64,000 nucleotides of DNA, taken from Kribbella sp. VKM Ac-2568. GTDB lineage: Bacteria; Actinomycetota; Actinomycetes; Propionibacteriales; Kribbellaceae. Below the pieces are notes generated by a model, which was not told the origin of the DNA, did no database searches, and was given only the letters and a program-made list of their open reading frames with translations. Location: NCBI RefSeq assembly GCF_004345365.1, contig NZ_SLVF01000013.1:1-64000 (forward strand), written 5' to 3'. Shown one piece after another: positions 27,634-36,077 of this stretch. Both the position numbers and the translations under genes were made by a program. The first letter of the stretch is position 1, and every line of letters starts with the position of its first letter.

Positions 27634-28893
27634 ATGACGACCGAGCTGCCCGTCCCGGGTCCGCACAACGCCATCACCGACGTCCCGGGGGTGCTCGTCG
27701 GCCAGATCGAGCGCACGGACGCGCCGTACCTGACCGGTACGACGGTGGTGCACGTCCCGGCCGGGGCGGTCGCGGGCGTGGATGTGCGCGGCGGCGCTCC
27801 GGGGACGCGCGAGACCGACCTCCTCGACCCGGTGAACTCCAACCCGGGCGCGAACGCGATCGTCCTCACCGGTGGCAGCGCCTTCGGCCTCGACGCGGTC
27901 GCCGGCGCGATGTCGTGGCTCGAGGACCGCGGGCAGGGAGTGCGGGTCGGACCCTTCGAGAACGACGTGGTACCGATCGTTCCGGCCGCGGTGATCTTCG
28001 ACCTCGGGCGCGGCGGGGCGTTCCAAGCACGCCCGGACCGCGGCTGGGCGCTCGCGGCGATCGAGGCCGCCAGCAAGGATCCCGTTGCTCAGGGCAACTA
28101 CGGTGCAGGGGCCGGAGCCAGGGTAGGTGGGCTCAAAGGCGGTGTCGGCTCGGCGAGTGTCAGGCTGCCTGACGGTACGACGGTCGGCGCGCTGGTGATC
28201 GTGAACGCCGTCGGCTCGGCCGTCGACAGCCAAGGCCGCCTGTATGCCGAGCGCTATGGCCTGCCAGGGGAGTTCCCTGTACTCCGCACCCCGGTCGAAC
28301 CACCACCGGCACCGCCGGGCTCTGCTCCAGGCATGAACACGGTCATCGCGGTGGTCGCCACCGACGCCCCGCTCGACAAGGCGGCAGTCAAGCGGATGGC
28401 GATGGTCGCCCACGACGGCCTGGCCCGAGCCATCGACCCCGTTCACACCCTCCTCGACGGCGACACCATCTTCGCCCTCTCCACCGGCAACCCCCCACCG
28501 AAACCCCGCCCGGCACCAGACCAGCCCTCGGCTGAGCAGGCTCCGGCGGCGGAGGCTCCGGCGGGGGAGGCTCTGGCCGGGGAGGCCCCGGCGGCGCAGG
28601 CCCTCGCATCGGCTGAGGCGGCTTCGGCTTCCGCCGTTACTACCACGGCCGGGCCGTCAGCGCCTGCGCCGGCTTCGGCCTCTGGGGTGCCCGCGGTGCC
28701 CGATGTGCCCGCTGTGCTGAGAGTGACTGATCAGGGGGCGTTGTTGCTGTTGGAAGGGGTGTTCGCGGCGGGGGCGAGTACGTTGGCGCGGGCGGTTGGG
28801 CATGCTGTGCTGGCGGCCGAGTCGGTGGAGACGCCTGAGGGAAGACTGCCGAGTTATCGGGACGCCTATCCGTCGGCGTTCTCGAACGGCTAA
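27634..28893 (+). CDS. P1-family (DmpA-like, S58) aminopeptidase with an Ala/Pro/Glu-rich insertion
   Basis: 419 residues, against about 330-350 usual. The N-terminal alpha part shows ITDVPGVLVGQIE, GGAPGTRETDLLDP, AIVLTGGSAFGLDAVAGAMSWLEDRG and GNYGAGAGARVGGLKGGVGSAS. The autoprocessing site is expected at GMNTVIAVVATDAPL (Asn-Thr around residues 233-234), generating a Thr nucleophile. After STGNPPP there is an insertion of roughly 80 residues dominated by Ala, Pro, Glu and Ser. The family C-terminus then follows: GALLLLEGVFAAGASTLARAVGHAVLAAESVETPEG. Members hydrolyse N-terminal residues of small peptides, including D-amino acids. No ribosome binding site is visible before ATG 27634. Confidence 0.85.
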   Translation: MTTELPVPGPHNAITDVPGVLVGQIERTDAPYLTGTTVVHVPAGAVAGVDVRGGAPGTRETDLLDPVNSNPGANAIVLTGGSAFGLDAVAGAMSWLEDRGQGVRVGPFENDVVPIVPAAVIFDLGRGGAFQARPDRGWALAAIEAASKDPVAQGNYGAGAGARVGGLKGGVGSASVRLPDGTTVGALVIVNAVGSAVDSQGRLYAERYGLPGEFPVLRTPVEPPPAPPGSAPGMNTVIAVVATDAPLDKAAVKRMAMVAHDGLARAIDPVHTLLDGDTIFALSTGNPPPKPRPAPDQPSAEQAPAAEAPAGEALAGEAPAAQALASAEAASASAVTTTAGPSAPAPASASGVPAVPDVPAVLRVTDQGALLLLEGVFAAGASTLARAVGHAVLAAESVETPEGRLPSYRDAYPSAFSNG

Positions 28894-28944
28894 CCGGGCG
28901 TACTACCAGAACGTTCTCGAACGGCTAACCAGGCGTACTACCAG
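28877..28944. repeat. Tandem duplication covering the peptidase stop codon
   Basis: Two 33-bp copies (28877-28909 and 28912-28944, one mismatch) start CGTTCTCGAACGGCTAACC. The first copy contains the last codons and TAA of the P1 peptidase gene, so a short segment at the gene end was duplicated recently. Confidence 0.88.
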
Positions 28945-29040
28945 GGGACTACGCCGGCTGGTCCGAAGGCGACCAAAGGTGGGCGGAAGACCGGTCCAGG
29001 GACCGACGCTCCAGAACGCCGTTCGCGAAAACCTTCCGGT

Positions 29041-29853
29041 ATGAGCTTCCAGCGTCCCCACACCACGCAGCCCTCGCCCCACGCACCCCAGAACCAGTCC
29101 CAGTCCCAGCCGTTCCACCCGCAGCACCCGCAGGCGCAACCCTTCCCGGGCCACCCACAACAGCCCAACCCGCAAGGCATCCCGCATCAAGGGACCGTGC
29201 TGACTGGTCGTGGGCTGGTGAAGTACTACGGCGACGTGGTGGGGCTGGCCGGTGTCGATGTCACCGTGCAGGCGGGGGAGGCGCTGGCGGTTATGGGCCC
29301 CAGCGGCAACGGCAAGACCACGCTGCTCCACGTCCTGGCGGGCATTCTCACTCCCGACCAAGGTGAGGTCTGGCTCGGCGGCGAGCGGGTCGACCAGCTC
29401 GGCGACGCGGCACGGACCGTACTGCGGCGTCGGCGGCTCGGGTTCGTCTTCCAGGACAACCAACTCCTGGCGGAACTCCCCGCGGACGAGAACGTGGCGC
29501 TGCCGTTGATGGTGGACGGTGTCTCCCGCCGCGAGGCGATCGGCCGGGCCCGGAACATGCTCGCCCAGGTCGGCCTGTCCGCCGAGGTCAGCCGTCGCCC
29601 CGGAGAACTCTCCGGCGGCCAGGCGCAGCGTGTCGCCATCGCCCGAGCCCTCGTCGGCGAACCCCAGGCCGTCTTCGCAGACGAGCCGACCGGTGCGCTC
29701 GACGCGGCTACTGGCGCACAGGTGATCGACCTCCTCGTCGGCGCGGCCACCCATCGTGGCGCGGCGGTTGTCGTCGTCACCCACGACGATGCGGTTGCTG
29801 CACGGTGCCACCGCGTCGTACGGATCGTCGACGGTCGGGTGAGCGAGCGATGA
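29041..29853 (+). CDS. ABC transporter ATP-binding protein with a Pro/Gln/His-rich N-terminal extension
   Basis: 270 residues. Residues ~1-50 are a low-complexity stretch of Gln, Pro, His and Ser not found in standard family members. The ATPase then begins TVLTGRGLVKYYGDVVGLAGVDV. Walker A is GPSGNGKTT, the signature LSGGQAQRVAIARAL and Walker B AVFADEPTGALDAATG, all of the MacB/LolD type. Its stop overlaps the permease start (ATGA). If the extension is not translated, an internal GTG at 29197 is the alternative, but its ribosome binding site is too close. Confidence 0.88.
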   Translation: MSFQRPHTTQPSPHAPQNQSQSQPFHPQHPQAQPFPGHPQQPNPQGIPHQGTVLTGRGLVKYYGDVVGLAGVDVTVQAGEALAVMGPSGNGKTTLLHVLAGILTPDQGEVWLGGERVDQLGDAARTVLRRRRLGFVFQDNQLLAELPADENVALPLMVDGVSRREAIGRARNMLAQVGLSAEVSRRPGELSGGQAQRVAIARALVGEPQAVFADEPTGALDAATGAQVIDLLVGAATHRGAAVVVVTHDDAVAARCHRVVRIVDGRVSER

Positions 29854-31757
29854 ACCCGATGACCGACCTGGGCCTGCGGTTCGTCCGTCGCCCGGGACCC
29901 GGCGGCCGGGCGGCGAATCTCGCGGCGCTGGGCGCGACCGCGATCGTGGCGCTTCTCGTCAGCTTCCTGATCGCGGGGTCGCTTGGCCTGACCCACCGGT
30001 CCGACCGGATCGGCTGGCGCAACACTGACGACGGTGAGCCCAAGACCGCGGTCGGTGCCGTCAACGAGGTGCACGACATGGTCGCCGGCGAACCGGTGAA
30101 CCGAGTAGACCTTGCCATCAACAACCCGAAGCGCGACGGAGAACTGCCGCCGCCTCCCGGCCTCTCGCACGCACCCAAGCCAGGCGAGGTCTTCGTCTCG
30201 CCCGAGCTCGCCAAACGCTGGTCGGAGGACCTGCGCACGCGGTACAAGCTCGAGCAACCGACCGGGATCATCTCCGATGCGGGCCTGTCCTCGCCGGACG
30301 AGCTGATCGTCATCCGGGGCGTCGCGAAAGACTCACCGGGCGTCGCGCAGTCGGATCACCCGCGGTACCTCGACACCTGGCGCGGCAATGCCATGGACAG
30401 CCGCATGGCGATGCTGCTCGCTTTGGTGGCCTTCGGCATCGCTCTGGTCCTGTTCCCCCTCCTGAGCCTGGTCGGCCAAGCAGCAGGCGTCGCCGCCAAG
30501 CGCCGAGAGCATCGCCTGGCCGCACTGCGACTTGCTGGTGCAACCAGGAGACAGGTGCTCTGGCTGAGTGCGGTAGAGCAAGCCGTGCTCGGATTCCTCG
30601 GTGCCATCGCGGGCCTGATCGGTTACGTCGTGCTCAGCCCGCTGATCGCGCGGATCCCGCTCGGCGGCGGTCGCTGGTACCTGCATGACCTGACGCCGAG
30701 CTGGTGGGTCACCCTTATCGTGCTCGTCGCCGTACCGGTGCTGTCGGTGATCAGTGCGCTGATCGGGCTCGGCCGGGTGAGCATCACCCCGCTCGGCGTC
30801 GTCCGCGGCCAGACCAGGAAGTCCACCAGCGCGCTCCGACTCGTCCTGCTGGTGATCGGCCCGATCATGCTCGCAGTTCTCGGCACCGGCGGCGCAGTAC
30901 TGCCTCTGGTGATCGGCATCGGCATAGCCGCCCTCGCAGTCCGGGTGGTCGGCCCGTGGGCGGTGCAGGTGATCGGCAAGTTCCTGGCCCGTACTGCGAA
31001 GGGCCCGGTGGTTCTCCTGGCCGGCAGGCGACTCGCCGACGATCCCAAGGGCGCGTTCCGACCAGTGGCCGCGTTGGTGCTGAGTGGCTTCGTCACCGGC
31101 TTCCTCGCGCTCTTCATGCCGTACGGACTGACCCAGGACGGCAAGGACGTCTCCTTCCAGCTCTACACGAACCAGGGTCAGACGGCGGTCGTCGCCGAGG
31201 ACGCGAGGAAACGACTCTCCGAGGCCGGATTCAAGGGCGAGGTCACGACGGGCGACCAGTCCGTGAGCATCTCCGTCTCGACCACCGAGCGCGAGAGGCT
31301 GAGGACGGTCCTGTACGACGTGGTCCCGAGCCAGGTACCTCTGACGGACGCGGAGCGGGACAAGCAGGACGCGGGGGTCTTCATGGACATGCGCCTCGGC
31401 GTGGCTCTCCTGCTCGGCCTGGTCTTTGTGACAGGTGCGGCTTCCACCGCTGCGGGTGCCGTCGGAACAGCCCTCGACCAAGCAGCTCCAGCGAAGGCCC
31501 TGCGCAGATCCGGCGTGCCACTGCAGGTGATCGAGCGCTCCGCCCGGCTCGCGGCCGTCGTACCAGTGGTGGCTGTCGGACTCCCCGTGGTCGGGTTCGG
31601 CGCACTTTGCGGATTGGCGCTGAGCGGCGGACAGGTCGTCACCCGGGGCAGCTCCGGCGTGATCCTGCTCCTCGGCCAGGTCGTAGTCGGCGTGGTGCTG
31701 GTCGCGGTGGCCGGCGCGGCGGGCGCACCGGTACTCCGGAAGGCCAGCGCCGGGTAG
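29850..31757 (+). CDS. FtsX-type ABC permease
   Basis: 635 residues. There is an N-terminal membrane segment (AALGATAIVALLVSFLIAGSLGL) and an extracytoplasmic region at about 50-185. The first FtsX block is KRREHRLAALRLAGATRRQVLWLSAVEQAVLGFLGAIAGL. A membrane pair at about 325-365, a further extracytoplasmic part at 435-530 and C-terminal membrane segments follow. It works with the overlapping ATPase. No two-component system is adjacent, unlike the other FtsX exporter in this window. The substrate is unknown. Confidence 0.85.
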   Translation: MNPMTDLGLRFVRRPGPGGRAANLAALGATAIVALLVSFLIAGSLGLTHRSDRIGWRNTDDGEPKTAVGAVNEVHDMVAGEPVNRVDLAINNPKRDGELPPPPGLSHAPKPGEVFVSPELAKRWSEDLRTRYKLEQPTGIISDAGLSSPDELIVIRGVAKDSPGVAQSDHPRYLDTWRGNAMDSRMAMLLALVAFGIALVLFPLLSLVGQAAGVAAKRREHRLAALRLAGATRRQVLWLSAVEQAVLGFLGAIAGLIGYVVLSPLIARIPLGGGRWYLHDLTPSWWVTLIVLVAVPVLSVISALIGLGRVSITPLGVVRGQTRKSTSALRLVLLVIGPIMLAVLGTGGAVLPLVIGIGIAALAVRVVGPWAVQVIGKFLARTAKGPVVLLAGRRLADDPKGAFRPVAALVLSGFVTGFLALFMPYGLTQDGKDVSFQLYTNQGQTAVVAEDARKRLSEAGFKGEVTTGDQSVSISVSTTERERLRTVLYDVVPSQVPLTDAERDKQDAGVFMDMRLGVALLLGLVFVTGAASTAAGAVGTALDQAAPAKALRRSGVPLQVIERSARLAAVVPVVAVGLPVVGFGALCGLALSGGQVVTRGSSGVILLLGQVVVGVVLVAVAGAAGAPVLRKASAG

Positions 31758-31809
31758 TTACCCACAGCACCGATCGGGCTCCGGGCCCGGCGCATGCAAG
31801 GATGAGGTC

Positions 31810-32433
31810 ATGCGTGACCTGAATGCGCCGGTCCCGGAGCTCGTGGATGCCTCGTCCGAACTACGCGACGCGATCGACCGGTGCGGCTACTACCCAGATG
31901 TCGTGACGGACTCGCTCGCGATCGCCGTCGCCAAGGAACCGATCCGGGCGTTCGTGCTGCAGCATGAGCCGACGTTCGACCGCGACGAGGTGCGGCGCCA
32001 CATCACCATCCTGGCGCTGACCCCGACCCGGCTCATCGTCGGGCACACCGACGAGCACGCCGCGGACGACCTGATTCGGGCGCCCTACGCGTCCACCTCG
32101 ACCGAGGCGATCCCGCTCAACCGGGTGAACGCCGTGGTCGTGAACCGCGTCGTGCCGAACCCGGCCGGCTATGCCTCCAAGGCCTCCGGTGGCAAGGCCG
32201 ACCCCGCGGCCGGTGGTGAGGTCGTGCTGACCATCGGCTGGGGCATGGTGAACCGGATCGACCTCGAGCCGGCGGTCTGCGCCGACCCCAACTGCGAGGC
32301 CGACCACGGCTACACCGGGTCTGTCGCCGCCGACGACATCTCCCTGCGAATCAGTGCCGCCGCCGACGGCCCCGCAGGCATCCAGCAGGTGCTCGACTTC
32401 GCGGCAGCGCTGTCCTTCGCGACCAGCGGGTAG
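31810..32433 (+). CDS. DUF5998 family protein
   Basis: 207 residues, all cytoplasmic in appearance. The sequence includes PEPIRAFVLQHEPTFDRDEVRRHITILALTPTRLIVGHTDEH-like strands and a conserved centre SAAADDISLRISAAADGPAGIQQVLDFAAAL. It matches the actinobacterial DUF5998 family, for which no function is established. An AAGGATGAGG lies just upstream of ATG 31810. The phosphatase-family gene starts 6 nt after its stop, so the pair is an operon. Confidence 0.75.
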   Translation: MRDLNAPVPELVDASSELRDAIDRCGYYPDVVTDSLAIAVAKEPIRAFVLQHEPTFDRDEVRRHITILALTPTRLIVGHTDEHAADDLIRAPYASTSTEAIPLNRVNAVVVNRVVPNPAGYASKASGGKADPAAGGEVVLTIGWGMVNRIDLEPAVCADPNCEADHGYTGSVAADDISLRISAAADGPAGIQQVLDFAAALSFATSG

Positions 32434-32439
32434 GGGCCG

Positions 32440-33561
32440 ATGTCCGACCCGACCCCGGTCCTGCCTGCTTATGGCGGCGGGTCACTCGCGGACGTGCTGC
32501 CGTCGGTTGCCGGCGCCCTGTCCGTCCCCAACGAGCTGAACCTGCTCGACCTGCCACCAGCACCCCGGTACGCCGTATTGCTGCTCGACGGGCTCGGGTG
32601 GAATCTCCTGCGCCGCAACGCAGAGCTCGCGCCGTACCTGTCCTCGCTGTCCGGGAGGAGCCTGACAGCGGGCGTTCCGTCGACCACCGCGGCGAGTCTG
32701 AGCAGCTTGGGCACCGGGCTTCCGCCGGGGGCACACGGGATCGTCGGCTACACCTCGATCGTGCCGGAGACCGGCGCCTTGCTGAACGCGCTCGCCTGGG
32801 ACGCTCCCGTCGATCCGCGGAAATGGCAGCCACACCGGACCGTGTTCGAGCGGGTCGCCGCAGCCGGTGTTGCCACTCGCAACGTCAGCAAGGCCCGCTT
32901 CGACACGTCCGGACTGACCGCGGCCGCCTTCCGCGGAAGTGCCCATCGCGGCGCGGACACCGTGGAGGATCGCCTCGACGCCACCAGGTTCGCGAGTCGC
33001 GAGGGCAAGTCGTCACTGGTCTACGTGTACGACTCGCAGCTCGACTACACCGGCCACGGGCAGGGGAGCGAGTCCTGGCAGTGGCGCAAGGAGTTGGCCG
33101 CTGCCGACGCCTTCGCATCCCAGGTCCGCTCCGCTCTGCCCCGGGACGCCGTGCTCGTGGTGGTCGCCGATCACGGCATGATCGATGTGGCGCCGGAGAA
33201 CCGGATCGACCTCGATGCGGAGCCCGCACTGACGGACGGCCTGCAGTTGATCGGTGGCGAGTCCCGCTTCCGTCACCTGTACTGCTTGGACGGCGCCGCG
33301 GACGACGTACTGGCGACGTACCGCGAGCGGCTGGGCGACAAGGGGCTGGTGGTGAGCCGTGACGACGCCGTCGCCCGTGGGTGGTTCGGGCCGGTCGAGG
33401 AGCGGGTTGCGCCGCGGCTCGGCGACGTCATCGTCGCCTCGCTGGGCCCTGTCGCGCTCGTGGCCTCACGGCGGTATCCGCAGGAGGCCGGGCTGATCGG
33501 TCTGCACGGCTCGCTCACCGAGGACGAGATGGCGATCCCCCTCCTCGTCGACGCCGGCTAG
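32440..33561 (+). CDS. Alkaline-phosphatase-superfamily phosphodiesterase / nucleotide pyrophosphatase
   Basis: 373 residues. The metal and nucleophile motifs of the type I phosphodiesterase/nucleotide pyrophosphatase fold are visible: YAVLLLDGLGWNLL (first Asp), GVPSTTAASLSSLGTG (Thr nucleophile region), VYDSQLDYTGHGQGS (Asp/His), VVADHGMID (Asp-His) and GLHGSLT (His). No signal peptide, so a cytoplasmic enzyme is expected; substrates of bacterial members vary. It is co-transcribed with the DUF5998 gene. Its stop faces that of the subtilase 3 nt away. Confidence 0.85.
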   Translation: MSDPTPVLPAYGGGSLADVLPSVAGALSVPNELNLLDLPPAPRYAVLLLDGLGWNLLRRNAELAPYLSSLSGRSLTAGVPSTTAASLSSLGTGLPPGAHGIVGYTSIVPETGALLNALAWDAPVDPRKWQPHRTVFERVAAAGVATRNVSKARFDTSGLTAAAFRGSAHRGADTVEDRLDATRFASREGKSSLVYVYDSQLDYTGHGQGSESWQWRKELAAADAFASQVRSALPRDAVLVVVADHGMIDVAPENRIDLDAEPALTDGLQLIGGESRFRHLYCLDGAADDVLATYRERLGDKGLVVSRDDAVARGWFGPVEERVAPRLGDVIVASLGPVALVASRRYPQEAGLIGLHGSLTEDEMAIPLLVDAG

Positions 33562-33564
33562 CGC

Positions 33565-35214
33565 TCAGAAGCTCCAGACGTTCCAGTAGAAGCTGGCCTG
33601 CGCGGTCTTCGCCTCGGCGTCCCGCGCGGTCACGGTCACCTTGTAGCGACCGGCCCCCGGAGTCAGTACGCCGGTGATCCAGCCGCGCTCGTGATCAATG
33701 GTCAGGCCGGGCGGCAACCCGGTCGCGGTGTAGCTGATCTCGCCGGTGCTGCTCAGGCCCTTGATCAGCAAGGGGATCGCCGGAAGGCTGCCGAATCCCA
33801 GTTGGTCCGACGGCTTGGTGATGCTGACTCCCACCCGGGGAGCCTGGTCGGCGGCGCCGACCGCCTCGGCCGCGTCGACGAGCCCCTCGCCGTAGTACGA
33901 GTTGTTCGCGTCGGAGCCCGTGCACTCGCCACCCGAGGCGACAGGACACGGCAGGTCATTCGCCTGCGCGGCCAGCCGGGCGCGGACCTCCTGAGCCGTC
34001 AGATTCGGATTCGCACTGCGGACGAGTGCGGCGACACCGGCCACATGCGGCGAGGCCATCGACGTACCCTGCAGGGTCTGGTAGCCACCGCCCGGGATGG
34101 TCGAGTAGACGTTCTCGCCGGGCGCCGCCAGCGTGATCTTGTTCGAGCCGTAGTTCGAGAAGTTCGACTTGAGGCTGGTCGACGGGTTGATCGAGGCCAC
34201 CTCGACCACATTCGGCAGTTCGCCCGGGAGGTTGAGGCAGTCGTTGGTGACCTGCCGCAGGGCCGGCTCCGAGTCGTTGGGACTGCTCTCGTCGAGGGAC
34301 TTCGCGGCGAGGTTGTAGTCCTCGTTGCCCGCGGCCGACACGTTCACGACGCCCTTGGAGTCCGCGTAGGCGACCGAGCGCCGGACCGCTTCCAGGATCG
34401 CGTCCTGGTCGGGATCGTTCGGGCAGACGAACATCCACGGGTCGGTGTAGTAGCTGTTGTTCGTGACCGAGACGCCCTTGTCGGCGGCGAAGACGAAGGC
34501 GCAGACGGTGTTCTCCGGGAAGAACAAGGTGCTCCCCTCCTCCGCCACCCGGATCGACGACACCTTCACGCCCGGCGCGACACCGGTCATGCCCTTGCCG
34601 TCCCTGGCGGCGGCGATCGTCCCGGCGACGTGTGTGCCGTGCTCGTTGACCGGCCGCCACGAACCCGGGCGCGCGTCCACCTTGCCGTAGGCGCAGGACG
34701 CGGACTTGCTCGCGTCGAAGTTCGCCTTCAGGTCGGGGTGCTGGTCGTCCACTCCGGTGTCGAGCACGCCGACGGTGATCGACTTGGAGCCCGGGTTCAC
34801 TTCCCAGGCCTTGTCCGCGCCGATCGCGGTCATGTCCGGGCGGGGGACCTCCGGGGTGGTGTCGGGGGCCTCGTTCAGCGCCGGCGGGATCGCCGGGTTC
34901 GCGGCGGCCGCCGGGAGGTCCGAGGTCCGCGTCGCGCCGACCTTCTGGACCCCATTCACCGTGCGCATCTCGGTGGCGAACTCCGGGTTGGCCGAGTGCA
35001 CCACCAGCACGCCGATCGCGTCGTACGCGGCGTACACCGAGCCGGCGTTCGTACCGACGGCTCCGAGCACGGCGCCGGTCTGCTTCGGGGCGGTGATGAC
35101 GAAGTACGCGCGCAGGCCGGCCTCGCCCCGCATCGGTGCCGCCACGGACGGCAGCGCGGCGGCCGTCAGCAGCAGGCTGAGCGTGAGAGCTAAGGAGATC
35201 AGGGCTTTGCGCAC
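33565..35214 (-). CDS. Secreted subtilisin-like serine protease (S8)
   Basis: 549 residues from GTG 35214, chosen because it begins a clear signal peptide (RKALISLALTLSLLLTAAALPSVAA). A propeptide-like region (AYFVITAPKQTGAVLGAVG...) is followed by the catalytic triad: VGVLDTGVDDQHPDL (Asp), NEHGTHVAGTIAA (His) and LQGTSMASPHVAGVAALV (Ser). The last ~90 residues form a putative Ig domain of the He_PIG type (ATGLPPGLTIDHERGWITGVLTPGAGRYKVTVTARD). An upstream in-frame extension consists of Val-Gly-Ala repeats encoded by a 12-bp tandem repeat and is considered untranslated. Confidence 0.88.
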   Translation of the reverse strand: MRKALISLALTLSLLLTAAALPSVAAPMRGEAGLRAYFVITAPKQTGAVLGAVGTNAGSVYAAYDAIGVLVVHSANPEFATEMRTVNGVQKVGATRTSDLPAAAANPAIPPALNEAPDTTPEVPRPDMTAIGADKAWEVNPGSKSITVGVLDTGVDDQHPDLKANFDASKSASCAYGKVDARPGSWRPVNEHGTHVAGTIAAARDGKGMTGVAPGVKVSSIRVAEEGSTLFFPENTVCAFVFAADKGVSVTNNSYYTDPWMFVCPNDPDQDAILEAVRRSVAYADSKGVVNVSAAGNEDYNLAAKSLDESSPNDSEPALRQVTNDCLNLPGELPNVVEVASINPSTSLKSNFSNYGSNKITLAAPGENVYSTIPGGGYQTLQGTSMASPHVAGVAALVRSANPNLTAQEVRARLAAQANDLPCPVASGGECTGSDANNSYYGEGLVDAAEAVGAADQAPRVGVSITKPSDQLGFGSLPAIPLLIKGLSSTGEISYTATGLPPGLTIDHERGWITGVLTPGAGRYKVTVTARDAEAKTAQASFYWNVWSF

Positions 35215-35259
35215 GATCAAGTAGAACCCGCAGGAGGTCCAGAACAAAAGCCGACGTTT

Positions 35260-35343
35260 CCCAGCTCCGACCCCAGCTCCGACCCGAGCTCCGACCCCAG
35301 GACCGACCCCAGCACCGACCCGAGCTTCGGCGCCAGCTCCGAT
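35260..35343. repeat. Seven tandem 12-bp repeats upstream of the subtilase
   Basis: Seven consecutive 12-bp units with consensus CCCAGCTCCGAC fill 35260-35343 with few substitutions. They sit 46 bp upstream of the subtilase GTG, i.e. within its 5' region. Because the unit length is divisible by three, copy number can change without shifting frame. Confidence 0.9.
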
Positions 35344-35426
35344 CACAGCCCTGTCCACCGCTCCGTGTCCCCCCGGTGTCCCCCCGGTGTCACTGACGGC
35401 AGGACGACTTGGCAGGATGTGCGCCC

Positions 35427-36077
35427 GTGGCTGACCTGCTCTACTTCACCGGGACCATGGACTGCGGCAAGTCCACGCTGGCGCTGCAGATGGATCACAA
35501 CCACGCGGCCCGCGGCCGACTGGGCAGGATCTTCACCAGCAACGACCGAGCCGGCGAGTCGACGCTGTCGTCGCGGCTCGGGCTCGAGGCGGAGGCGATC
35601 GAGGTCAAGCCGGACTTCGACTTCTGGCAGTACGTGGTCGACGAGCTCACCCAGGGCGGCCGGATCGACTACGTCGTCTGCGACGAGGCCCAGTTCTACC
35701 AGGCCGAGCAGATCGAGCAGCTGGCGCGGCTGGTGGACGAGTTGCAGATCGACGTCTTCTGCTTCGGCATCCTGACCGACTTCCGCGCCCGGATGTTCCC
35801 CGGCTCGGCCCGGCTGGTCGAGCTCGCCGACCGGATGGAACTGCTCCAGGTCGAGGCACTGTGCTGGTGCGGCGAACGCGCCACCCACAACGCCCGGACC
35901 GTGGCCGGCGAGATGGTCACCGAAGGCGAACAACTGGTCGTCGGCGACATGGTCACGAACGCGGCCGACGTCGCGTACGAGGTGCTCTGCCGACGCCACC
36001 ACCGGCGCCGCCTGACCGCCGCGCGTGCCCGCGCCACCCTCTCACCCGAGGTACTCCCGTTCGGAGGCGCCGTATGA
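35427..36077 (+). CDS. tdk: Thymidine kinase (type II, Tdk)
   Basis: 216 residues from GTG 35427. It phosphorylates thymidine in the pyrimidine salvage pathway. The P-loop is GTMDCGKST (9-17), the switch/catalytic strand is YVVCDEAQFY (Glu of DEAQF), and the zinc-binding C-terminal lasso begins with CWCGERATHNAR and ends with CRRHHRR. It overlaps the sulfurtransferase start by ATGA. An earlier in-frame TTG (35409) is less likely. Confidence 0.85.
   Translation: MADLLYFTGTMDCGKSTLALQMDHNHAARGRLGRIFTSNDRAGESTLSSRLGLEAEAIEVKPDFDFWQYVVDELTQGGRIDYVVCDEAQFYQAEQIEQLARLVDELQIDVFCFGILTDFRARMFPGSARLVELADRMELLQVEALCWCGERATHNARTVAGEMVTEGEQLVVGDMVTNAADVAYEVLCRRHHRRRLTAARARATLSPEVLPFGGAV

Noticed and set aside
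33691..35193. Long plus-strand open frame opposite the subtilase
   Set aside because: Antisense shadow of a gene with an intact catalytic triad.
35215..35358. N-terminal extension of the subtilase to an ATG at 35358
   Set aside because: It consists of repeat-encoded Val-Gly-Ala residues placed before a signal peptide, which would prevent normal export; GTG 35214 is more sensible.
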